A DNA stretch of 32,435 nucleotides from a virus: positions 1 through 32,435 of IMG/VR virus record IMGVR_UViG_3300032331_000980, one strand, 5' to 3'. Each line of letters opens with the position of its first letter. Position 1 is the first letter of the stretch. A model generated the notes under the pieces. That model ran no database searches and was not told the DNA's origin. It worked only from the letters and a program-made list of their open reading frames with translations. Below are positions 23,138-29,351 of the stretch, in pieces. The translations under genes and the position numbers were made by a program.

Positions 23138-23476
23138 ATGACAAACGAAAAAATTAAAACACTTGCAGACGGATATTATGCTGGTAATGCAGACTGGTTA
23201 AACAATGAACAAGAACAAGATACTAAAGTAGGTTGGAGGCAAGGGTTTGCATACGCATTTCGCCAATTTGCTGTTAGCGGTAGTGTTTTGAAGGTCAAAC
23301 TGCACGAATATGGATATAGCTGTGGTGATGGATGTTGCTATAATTACGGAACAATTACAACCGTTAATGATATTGAATTGCCTTGTCATAACCAAGATGC
23401 TGAAACAATACTTAGGCAAGTATTAGAGCATTTGGGTTATAATGTTGAAATTGATTATAGTGATGATGTCGAGTAA
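23138..23476 (+). CDS. Chimeric ORF: phage N-terminus fused to a cassette-borne Cys-rich protein
   Basis: A 112-residue ORF. Codons 1-45 (MTNEKIKTLADGYYAGNADW ...) lie before the predicted cassette boundary. From codon 46 (base 23273, GTTAGCGG) the sequence belongs to cassette A. The cassette part looks like a complete small protein starting at TTG 23288: MKVKLHEYGYSCGDGCCYNYG, ending with an LGYNVEID region and an acidic tail. The Cys-Gly-Asp-Gly-Cys-Cys motif may bind metal. The stop at 23474-23476 lies 6 bases before the attC-like site, as in integron cassettes. The fusion may be expressed, or only the cassette gene. Confidence 0.6.
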   Translation: MTNEKIKTLADGYYAGNADWLNNEQEQDTKVGWRQGFAYAFRQFAVSGSVLKVKLHEYGYSCGDGCCYNYGTITTVNDIELPCHNQDAETILRQVLEHLGYNVEIDYSDDVE

Positions 23477-23482
23477 CATTAC

Positions 23483-23575
23483 CGCTAACGGTTTCGGGCT
23501 TGGCGAAGGTGGGCTTGTAGGATGCTCAAATTTAGCAGGATGTGTCTGCCCACTTTTGCCAAACCCGTGTTATGT
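23483..23575 (+). other. attC-like recombination site 1
   Basis: The R''-like box CGCTAAC (23483-23489) and R'-like box GTTATGT (23569-23575) bound a 20-bp imperfect stem: 23495-23514 (CGGGCTTGGCGAAGGTGGGC) with 23548-23567, one mismatch and two G-T pairs, around a 33-nt loop. The spacer between outer box and stem is longer on the left (5 nt) than on the right (1 nt), an asymmetry typical of attC sites. Confidence 0.78.
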
Positions 23576-23622
23576 GTCAGTTTGTTTTTAAATTTTTAGC
23601 GTGGGAAATAATAAACGAAAAT

Positions 23623-24240
23623 ATGAAATTAGGAAAATTTGATTGTTCTACTGGGTTAATAAACGTGCTTTATTCAGACCCTATTAAAAATATATCAGTA
23701 AGAACTTCAACTATAAAAGATGTTCTTTTGATTGATAAACTGCAAAAGGAAAACTCCTATGCGGTGGGATTTATTCAAAAGACTATTTGGGATAAATATG
23801 TTTTTGGTGGGGAACGCAATTTTGTTGTATTTATTTGTGAGGCTAATAATGATGCAGTAGGATATGTTTTAATAACTCCGGGCAAAGGTGCTTACAAGTA
23901 TGGAAAAATACAACAAATTGCAGTTAGAAACGATGCAAGAAGGTTATATTATGGAACTGCTTTATTAGATGTGTGTAGGCAATTTTGCGAACAATTCCAT
24001 AGGGTAGGATTTACTTTAAGATGCCGACAAGATTTAGAAAGTAATAACTTTTGGAAGGCATTAGGATTTGAAAACTATGCAGTATGGGAAAAGGGGAAAA
24101 TTAACCACGTTGGATTTAAAGCAAGTGATGATATTAACCTTTGGAAAATTGAGTTGAACAAAAACATAATTACTTTATTTGACGATATTAATGAAGCGGA
24201 TGTTCAATTATTCTCTAAGGGTGCGTGGGAAAAAATTTAA
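23623..24240 (+). CDS. GNAT-family acetyltransferase on cassette B
   Basis: A 205-residue protein from the ATG at 23623. The longer frame from 23542 is rejected because it starts inside the attC-like site. The GNAT core is visible: VGYVLITPGKGAYKYGKIQQ strands, then motif A region IAVRNDARRLYYGTALLDVC (acetyl-CoA pyrophosphate loop, slightly degenerate) and a late FWKALGFENYAVWEKGK segment. It should transfer an acetyl group from acetyl-CoA to an amine; the substrate is unknown. Its codons and the attC sites on both sides suggest origin in a bacterial integron rather than the phage. Confidence 0.75.
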   Translation: MKLGKFDCSTGLINVLYSDPIKNISVRTSTIKDVLLIDKLQKENSYAVGFIQKTIWDKYVFGGERNFVVFICEANNDAVGYVLITPGKGAYKYGKIQQIAVRNDARRLYYGTALLDVCRQFCEQFHRVGFTLRCRQDLESNNFWKALGFENYAVWEKGKINHVGFKASDDINLWKIELNKNIITLFDDINEADVQLFSKGAWEKI

Positions 24241-24251
24241 AAACAAATTGC

Positions 24252-24382
24252 AGATAACGTTTTGGGGCTTGTAGCAGTAGGGGACTTATAGCACTACTGT
24301 TCAATGCACCACTAAAGCTGATTAGAAGTACACAGCTAAATTAAAGCACTTCTGCCCCTATTGCTACAAGCCCTTGTTAGCA
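24252..24382 (+). other. attC-like recombination site 2
   Basis: R''-like AGATAAC (24252-24258) and R'-like GTTAGCA (24376-24382) bound a 19-bp stem: 24265-24283 (GGGCTTGTAGCAGTAGGGG) with 24355-24373, 18 Watson-Crick pairs and one G-T pair. The 71-nt loop holds an inner stem (AGAAGT 24325-24330 with ACTTCT 24348-24353). The left arm shares the AACGkTTTsGGGCTTG pattern with site 1. Confidence 0.8.
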
Positions 24383-24429
24383 GAAGTGGCGGTTAATTTA
24401 CAAGGGTATAATTTTAAAATTTAAACAAA

Positions 24430-24681
24430 ATGTCAAACAAAAAACAAGATTTATTAGACCAATTTGCAATGTCAGCATTAACAGCTTTAATCGCTAAAAT
24501 GCCATTTTATGACAGCAATGCAGAACACGGAAAAGCAATTGATGAAGATGAATTGCAAATCATTAAAAAGAACGTAACAGCAACAGCTTATGAGTACGCT
24601 GGATGGATGATGATTGCAAGAGAGGATAACAAAAAATGGCTGAAAGAAAACGAAGATGTTAATGCTGACTTCGGGTCGTAG
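24430..24681 (+). CDS. Unknown protein on cassette C
   Basis: An 83-residue protein starting MSNKKQDLLDQFAMSALTAL. It is acidic and helical; NVTATAYEYAGWMMIARED (about residues 48-66) resembles small proteins I recall from Bacteroidota phages and cassettes, with no known activity. Its stop codon overlaps the first base of the inverted arm GCCATTTCTGCTAAC, as expected when a gene fills its cassette. The start lies 53 bases into the cassette. Confidence 0.6.
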   Translation: MSNKKQDLLDQFAMSALTALIAKMPFYDSNAEHGKAIDEDELQIIKKNVTATAYEYAGWMMIAREDNKKWLKENEDVNADFGS

Positions 24682-24695
24682 CCATTTCTGCTAAC
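24681..24695 (+). other. Truncated third attC-like site (R'' arm only)
   Basis: GCCATTTCTGCTAAC complements the start of cassette C (24376-24390) at 14 of 15 positions, so it is the gene-proximal arm of the cassette's own site. The GGGCTTG-type stem and the right arm that should follow are absent; TCACTTATATACGC follows instead. Confidence 0.7.
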
Positions 24696-24731
24696 TCACT
24701 TATATACGCAATAAAACAAACATAACTACCT

Positions 24732-25256
24732 ATGTATCAATTTGTAAAGATAACCATTGATGACCGTATCTATTTTTTTAGTAAACCGCATCATCTATTC
24801 CATGATGGTAAATTTTATAAAGCATTTGTACATGGTAGCCAATTAGCATGGAAAATAAAAAATAAAATAATCACATATAAAAAACTTAAAATTATGATAA
24901 CAATAGAAAAAATAACCGAGATAGTTGCAAAGACAGCTAATGCACCAATTGAAGAAATATTAGGCAAAAGTAGGAAGCGAGAATTTGTACAACCGAGATT
25001 TGTAGCAATGAAGCTGGCAAAGGAGTTTACCAAAGATAGCCTAGTTAAGATTGGTAATTACTTTGGCGGTAGAGATCACACCACTACCATCCATGCCATC
25101 CAAACTATCAATGATTATATTGATATACGAGCCAACCAACCTATGGAAAGCGCATTGTATTTTACTGCAAAAGATAATTTGCATAAGTACCTACTAGCTA
25201 CTAATGGAATTTCGCAAAGTATTTTATTAACACCACATTCAATACCAAAATGTTAA
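24732..25256 (+). CDS. DnaA domain IV-like DNA-binding protein
   Basis: A 174-residue ORF. From the internal ATG at 24894 (120 residues) the sequence fits DnaA domain IV, the part that binds DnaA boxes: EEILGKSRKREFVQPRFVAM, then the signature GGRDHTTTIHA (58-68 of the short form). There is no AAA+ ATPase domain. The 54-codon extension from 24732 reads like a separate small domain (MYQFVKITIDDRIYFFSKPH ... KIKNKIITYKK), but the bases at 24850-24893 are leader-like, so 24894 may be the true start. A role at the phage origin, or competition with host DnaA, is plausible. Confidence 0.75.
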   Translation: MYQFVKITIDDRIYFFSKPHHLFHDGKFYKAFVHGSQLAWKIKNKIITYKKLKIMITIEKITEIVAKTANAPIEEILGKSRKREFVQPRFVAMKLAKEFTKDSLVKIGNYFGGRDHTTTIHAIQTINDYIDIRANQPMESALYFTAKDNLHKYLLATNGISQSILLTPHSIPKC

Positions 25257-25675
25257 GAGAAATTGATATTCCAGAAGCACACTTTGATGAAGCCAATGCG
25301 AGTAGCATACTGCAACTCGCATACATCCAAGCCTTAGCACTTGAAAAGACATTGGAGTTGATGGATAATAAAGATGTAACTATCTTTGGAAAGCCATTAA
25401 AGCAAAAGGAATTGAAAGTAAAGTTAGCACAATTAAAGCCAATATTAGAAGCCTTTTATTTAAAGTTTAACCAGTATGGGCAAAGTGATAACAGTATTAA
25501 CTTGATTGATGCCGTGAATAATTGTCACGAGTTATTTAAAGCTATGGTAGTAGTAGGCATTGATAGCCTTAGTACTATTGGGGCATGTGTAAGTCTAAAG
25601 CACTTTAAAGAGCCACTTTGGAACACCTTAACAACTAACATTTTTAAATCAAATTTAATAAGTAAAGAAATATGA
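25250..25675 (+). CDS. Unknown protein
   Basis: A 141-residue helical protein (MLREIDIPEAHFDEANASSI start; QKELKVKLAQLKPILEAFYL in the middle). The start overlaps the previous gene by seven bases and the stop overlaps the next start, so it is part of a coupled operon. No recognised motif or membrane segment. Confidence 0.65.
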   Translation: MLREIDIPEAHFDEANASSILQLAYIQALALEKTLELMDNKDVTIFGKPLKQKELKVKLAQLKPILEAFYLKFNQYGQSDNSINLIDAVNNCHELFKAMVVVGIDSLSTIGACVSLKHFKEPLWNTLTTNIFKSNLISKEI

Positions 25676-25875
25676 AAACAGCAACAGAATGGCTATTTGA
25701 TAAACTTTGGGATGAGCCAAAAGACAAATTAACATGGTATGCTATATTGTACCAAGCCAAACAAATGGAGAAAGAGCAGATTATGGATGCTCATAATATG
25801 GGTTATGGTTCAGGGTATATGGATGAAGGTGTATCACCTGAAGATTACTACAACGAAACATTTAAAAATAAATAA
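25672..25875 (+). CDS. Small unknown protein, phage-conserved type
   Basis: A 67-residue protein. The pattern TATEWLFDKLWDEP ... QAKQMEKEQIMDAHNMGYGS ... DYYNETF is one I recall repeatedly from Bacteroidota phages, always small and without known function. ATGA overlap (25672-25675) couples it to the upstream gene, and one base separates it from the next. Confidence 0.7.
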   Translation: MKTATEWLFDKLWDEPKDKLTWYAILYQAKQMEKEQIMDAHNMGYGSGYMDEGVSPEDYYNETFKNK

Positions 25876-25876
25876 T

Positions 25877-26029
25877 ATGATAGAAATAATATTAATAGCA
25901 TCATTTTTTATTATAATAGCAGCAGTTTTATATCTAATTTATTTAGGAAATAAAAACAATCCAATGTCAATATCAGCAACAGAAGATATTATGAAAATAT
26001 GTAAAAACAAACCTTTGGTAAATAAGTAA
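25877..26029 (+). CDS. Small single-span membrane protein
   Basis: A 50-residue protein. An N-terminal hydrophobic helix covers about residues 2-22 (IEIILIASFFIIIAAVLYLI), followed by a short polar tail with lysines. A longer frame from 25739 is rejected because it runs inside the upstream gene. Membrane location is predicted; function unknown. Confidence 0.6.
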   Translation: MIEIILIASFFIIIAAVLYLIYLGNKNNPMSISATEDIMKICKNKPLVNK

Positions 26030-26041
26030 ATAAATTATATA

Positions 26042-26049
26042 TATCTTTG
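26042..26049 (+). promoter_or_regulatory. Promoter -7 box for a leaderless transcript
   Basis: TATCTTTG fits TAnnTTTG. The ATG at 26055 begins five bases after the box, where transcription normally starts. TTTG at 26014-26017 is 24 bp upstream, slightly too far for an ideal -33 element. Confidence 0.55.
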
Positions 26050-26054
26050 CACAA

Positions 26055-26462
26055 ATGATACGCCATTTATACACCGATGCTAATTACGAATATACGCTAG
26101 AAGTGATATTTACTTCGGATGTAAAGAAAGCATTAAAGGCATTGTACAAAAAGTGGAAGATGGATGATGATATTGTGGATGCTGAGGGGTTTACCGTATG
26201 CTGCAAGAATGACATTACCAAATATGCTCTTATTTTTGACTATGATAAACTTACCAATAATCTTATAAGCCACGAGGTACTGCATGTATCTACTTTTATA
26301 CTGGATGATAGGACAATAGACCTGGCAGGTGGCAATGATGACTATGAGAACCTAGCATGGCTTAATGGACATTTGAACGACCTTGTAAGGCAAATTATAA
26401 AAAAGGAAGGCATCAGATTGCATCCTACTTTAATTCAATCAAAAACTAAAAAACTTGGGTAA
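26055..26462 (+). CDS. Putative HExxH metalloprotein
   Basis: A 135-residue protein. HEVLH at 73-77 is an HExxH zinc motif, followed by DDYENLAWLNGHL with Glu98 as a possible third ligand. This 'HE--H ... E-laWLn-hl' pattern recurs in small predicted peptidases of Bacteroidota phages. No target is known. It may be read from a leaderless mRNA. The next gene starts with TTG inside its last codons (eight-base overlap). Confidence 0.6.
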   Translation: MIRHLYTDANYEYTLEVIFTSDVKKALKALYKKWKMDDDIVDAEGFTVCCKNDITKYALIFDYDKLTNNLISHEVLHVSTFILDDRTIDLAGGNDDYENLAWLNGHLNDLVRQIIKKEGIRLHPTLIQSKTKKLG

Positions 26463-27612
26463 ATGGACTGCATATAATAGCGAGATAATTGCACTTTTAC
26501 AAGGCAATGAAGGAATGAGCAACCATCTTGCAGCGCAAACTATCTTAAAAACAACCGAGTCAAAGGATGATAGTGTAGATGTAAATAGTTTAACGCAACA
26601 TATTAGAAGAAATAGGGCGGAATTACTAGATAAAAATGAAGGTATTTATAATGCAACCGAAGAAATGGATGTGCCGAATACCAAAGTAAAGCACTTATGG
26701 TTAAAAAATAAAACTGCATCTTTATTTGTTAAAAATCCTGACTATGTTGATAGTGTTGAGGCTAATTTATCTAACTTAAAAAATGAATTGATAAATGACT
26801 TGCAAGCCTATGCACCAATATTTAACAAGATTGAAAGGATTGAAAATAAAGATAGCTACTTACTTGTAATAGATCCAGCCGATATTCACATTGGTAAACT
26901 ATGCTCAGCATTTGAAACAGGCGAAGATTACACCAACCAAATAGCAGTTACAAGAGTGCTAGAAGGTGTTAAAGGTATATTGCAAAAAATATCATCATTT
27001 AATATTGATAAAATATTATTTATAGGTGGCAATGATATTTTGCACGTTGATAATCCAAAAAGAACAACAACAGCAGGAACATCGCAAGATACTGATGGAA
27101 TGTGGTACGATAATTTTTTAATCGCGAAACAATTGTATATTGATATTTTAGAATTATTATTATCTGTTGCAGATGTACATTTTACTTTTAATCCAAGTAA
27201 TCACGATTATACCAATGGCTTTTTTTTAGCGCAGGTAATTAAAACATACTTTAAGAATTGCCAAAATATAACCTTTGATTGCTCAATAGCACATCGGAAG
27301 GCATTTAAGTATCACAATAACCTTATAGGCACTACGCATGGGGATGGTGCTAAGTTGCAGGACTTACCTTTGCTTATGGCAGTTGAATTTAGCAATAATT
27401 GGGCAAGTACAAAGCACAGATATGTTTATACTCACCATGTACATCATAAGACAAGTAAGGATTATGCTGGAATAACTATTGAAAGCCTAAGGAGTCCAAG
27501 TGGAACTGATAGCTGGCATCATAGAAATGGCTACCTTAGCATAAAGGCAATAGAAGGTTTTTTGCATTGTAAACACAATGGGCAAATAGCCAGAATTACG
27601 CACATATTTTGA
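26455..27612 (+). CDS. Calcineurin-like metallophosphoesterase
   Basis: A 385-residue protein with a TTG start overlapping the previous gene. Metal-binding motifs appear in order: DIHIG (Asp143, His145), GGND (191-194), SNHD (Asn249, His250), THGDG (His295) and HHVHH (His328, His330). These are the five conserved blocks of calcineurin-like phosphoesterases, many of which are DNA nucleases or phosphatases. The N-terminal 130 residues are helical and may bind DNA. The location between early genes and TerS suggests DNA processing before packaging. Confidence 0.8.
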   Translation: MGKWTAYNSEIIALLQGNEGMSNHLAAQTILKTTESKDDSVDVNSLTQHIRRNRAELLDKNEGIYNATEEMDVPNTKVKHLWLKNKTASLFVKNPDYVDSVEANLSNLKNELINDLQAYAPIFNKIERIENKDSYLLVIDPADIHIGKLCSAFETGEDYTNQIAVTRVLEGVKGILQKISSFNIDKILFIGGNDILHVDNPKRTTTAGTSQDTDGMWYDNFLIAKQLYIDILELLLSVADVHFTFNPSNHDYTNGFFLAQVIKTYFKNCQNITFDCSIAHRKAFKYHNNLIGTTHGDGAKLQDLPLLMAVEFSNNWASTKHRYVYTHHVHHKTSKDYAGITIESLRSPSGTDSWHHRNGYLSIKAIEGFLHCKHNGQIARITHIF

Positions 27613-27643
27613 TGATATTTATCTATATATTATAAAAAAATAT

Positions 27644-27651
27644 TAATTTTG
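27644..27651 (+). promoter_or_regulatory. Promoter -7 box before TerS
   Basis: TAATTTTG fits TAnnTTTG. The TerS ATG at 27656 begins four bases later, again predicting a leaderless or nearly leaderless mRNA. No TTG lies 17-23 bp upstream, so strength may depend on a phage or host activator. Confidence 0.5.
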
Positions 27652-27655
27652 CAGT

Positions 27656-28084
27656 ATGGCACGACCTAAAGGAACGAAATACATTGAAACACCAGAAGAT
27701 ATGCTTATATTATTTGAAAGGTATAAGGCTTATGCTATTATGCAGTGTGAGCAATGGAAACAATTTCAGTATGTAGGTAAGGATGGAATGAGAGTAGAAG
27801 ATAAGTTGAAAGTACCTTTAACAATGGAAGGTTTTAGAATATTTGGTTATAATAATGGTGTAACTATTAAGCATTATTTTGATAATACAGATGATAGATA
27901 TGCAGATTATAGTACCATCTGTTCGCGTATAAAGGATGAAATTAGAGAAAATCAAATAATAGGGGGCATGTTAGGCATGTACAATCCATCTATAACACAG
28001 CGTTTGAATGGATTAACGGAAAGAGTAGAGCAAAAAACAGAAGGCGAAGTGAAACACGATGTAATAGTAACTTTGAATTTATGA
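27656..28084 (+). CDS. terS: Terminase small subunit
   Basis: A 142-residue protein. MARPKGTKYIETPEDMLILF at the start, a helical centre, and NPSITQRLNGLTERVEQKT near the C-terminus match P22 gp3-like DNA-packaging proteins. The small subunit binds the packaging site and loads the large subunit. It is five genes upstream of TerL, with small genes between. ATGA at 28081-28084 couples it to the sigma-like gene. Confidence 0.75.
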   Translation: MARPKGTKYIETPEDMLILFERYKAYAIMQCEQWKQFQYVGKDGMRVEDKLKVPLTMEGFRIFGYNNGVTIKHYFDNTDDRYADYSTICSRIKDEIRENQIIGGMLGMYNPSITQRLNGLTERVEQKTEGEVKHDVIVTLNL

Positions 28085-28677
28085 TAAATAAAATACTTTT
28101 ACTTTTAGAGCAGTCAGCATCATTCAATAAATATATTGATAGTGTGCATCCTTCGGATTTACAGCAAGACCTTAAAAGTGAAGTATATTTAATTTTATCG
28201 GAAAAGAAACCTGCAGTATTAGAGCAGTTAGTTAATGATAATAAAGTAGAGCAGTTTGCGGTGGCAATAGCTAAAACGCAAATACAAAGCACCAATAGCG
28301 CATTTTACATTAAGTATCGAAAGCCTTTGCCAGTGCAAAAGCAAATAGACAGCTATCAAGAAATGGATATTGCTACATTAAGGGCGGTTGATGATGAATT
28401 GGTGAGTGCATTGGTGAATGTTGGATGTAATGTTAAGAAGCTAAGCAATCAAACTAAGATACCTTATAAGGCCCTACTAGATATGACAAAAGAAATTGCT
28501 GAAAAAAACCGAATAAATAAGCAAGGTATTGCAACATCCATCACTATCAAAGTGGAGTTGAAAGTAGCAGACCACAATAGAAGTATAACATCCATTAAGT
28601 CAGATGTGAATAAATTATTGAATAGTCAATTGAAAGGTGTAAAGGTTAAGGATGTACTTTTGTCTAACTTTATTTAA
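28081..28677 (+). CDS. Sigma-70-like protein
   Basis: A 198-residue protein. HPSDLQQDLKSEVYLILSEK (about residues 23-42) resembles sigma region 2.1 ('D-qQe-fl-l'). IAKTQIQSTNSAFYIKYRKP matches the 'S-tSpFY-kYR' block I recall from sigma-like proteins of Bacteroidota phages. Near the C-terminus, VKKLSNQTKIPYKALLDMTK looks like a region 4-type helix-turn-helix. It could direct RNA polymerase to late promoters. Weak conservation leaves room for another DNA-binding role. Confidence 0.5.
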   Translation: MINKILLLLEQSASFNKYIDSVHPSDLQQDLKSEVYLILSEKKPAVLEQLVNDNKVEQFAVAIAKTQIQSTNSAFYIKYRKPLPVQKQIDSYQEMDIATLRAVDDELVSALVNVGCNVKKLSNQTKIPYKALLDMTKEIAEKNRINKQGIATSITIKVELKVADHNRSITSIKSDVNKLLNSQLKGVKVKDVLLSNFI

Positions 28678-28838
28678 TGATTATCATGATAACAGAAATT
28701 GATGATGATGAATTATATTTGCATTTGAGTATAATCAATGATAAGACATTATTAGACCTTTATAGAAGTTTAATAAAGAATGAGCAATACGAATTTTGCC
28801 AAATGGTACTAGATGAAATAACAAAAAGAGGAATATGA
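28677..28838 (+). CDS. Small acidic unknown protein
   Basis: A 53-residue acidic helical protein (MIIMITEIDDDELYLHLSII start). An alternative start is 28686. The TAATG overlap with the sigma-like gene and the ATGA overlap with the next support translation. A TATATTTG string lies inside it but has no gene start nearby. Function unknown. Confidence 0.55.
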   Translation: MIIMITEIDDDELYLHLSIINDKTLLDLYRSLIKNEQYEFCQMVLDEITKRGI

Positions 28839-29089
28839 TAGAACATTTAATAACTACAATACTACTTACATCAGGAATACTTATCTATTGGTTTGATGTA
28901 GCAAAACTGCATTTAACATTTTGGGTTAAGCCTTTTAATTGCCAATCATGCCTAGCCTTTTGGGTAGGTATATTTAGCTATTTAATACCTACTGAATACC
29001 AATTACCTATTATTGGGGCAACTTACAGCATATTTATATATATATTTCTAAAAGACAGATATAATGGCAATACAATTAAACGCAAATGA
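28835..29089 (+). CDS. Membrane protein with CxxC motif
   Basis: An 84-residue protein with about three hydrophobic segments (residues 5-20, 39-50 and 57-73). The NCQSCLAFWVG motif (about residues 35-45) is typical of small DUF1360-like membrane proteins that recur in Bacteroidota phages. It may sit in the inner membrane. The Cys pair could bind metal or form a disulfide. The role in a packaging operon is unexplained. Confidence 0.65.
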   Translation: MIEHLITTILLTSGILIYWFDVAKLHLTFWVKPFNCQSCLAFWVGIFSYLIPTEYQLPIIGATYSIFIYIFLKDRYNGNTIKRK

Positions 29090-29351
29090 GATAGTTTTTC
29101 TTTACGAAAAGATGGTAGATAATATCACCTATGTAAAGGTTCGTGAAGTGCAAGCACCAACAAAAGCAGATAAAGAAATGTACTCAAAAATATACACATC
29201 ACACATAGCAAGCCATAAAGAGATAGATTGGAATTGTGCTAGTTGTGTAGTGGATGCAGTAGGACAGATATACAGAGAAACAGCACCTTATGCTGATAAA
29301 TTAGCTGAGGCTAAAGCTGAATTGAAAGCAAGTGCAAAAAAAGCAAAGTAA
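29064..29351 (+). CDS. Unknown protein upstream of TerL
   Basis: A 95-residue protein. An N-terminal part of mixed structure is followed by WNCASCVVDAVGQIYRETA (CxxC at about residues 58-61) and a lysine/alanine-rich helix. It overlaps the membrane gene by 26 bases and ends right before the TerL TTG start. Both this and the preceding gene carry a CxxC, which may be coincidence or a shared metal partner. Confidence 0.6.
   Translation: MAIQLNANEIVFLYEKMVDNITYVKVREVQAPTKADKEMYSKIYTSHIASHKEIDWNCASCVVDAVGQIYRETAPYADKLAEAKAELKASAKKAK

Larger units (their letters stand above)
23273..24695 (+). mobile_element. Integron-like gene cassette array (three cassettes)
   Basis: Cassette A spans about 23274-23569 (Cys-rich protein), B 23570-24376 (GNAT) and C 24377-24695 (83-aa protein). 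A: GTTAGCGGTAGTGTT (23273-23287) complements AACATTACCGCTAAC (23475-23489), 14 of 15. B: GTTATGTGTCAGTTTG (23569-23584) complements CAAATTGCAGATAAC (24244-24258) with a bulge. C: GTTAGCAGAAGTGGC (24376-24390) complements GCCATTTCTGCTAAC (24681-24695), 14 of 15. Gene orientation matches site orientation throughout. No integrase gene is present in the genome. Confidence 0.8.

Noticed and set aside
23542-23622. Start of the GNAT gene at 23542
   Set aside because: The bases belong to the stem and right arm of attC-like site 1; ATG 23623 is a better start.
25739-25876. N-terminal extension of the small membrane protein
   Set aside because: It runs in another frame inside the preceding gene; ATG 25877 follows that gene's stop and begins a clean membrane helix.
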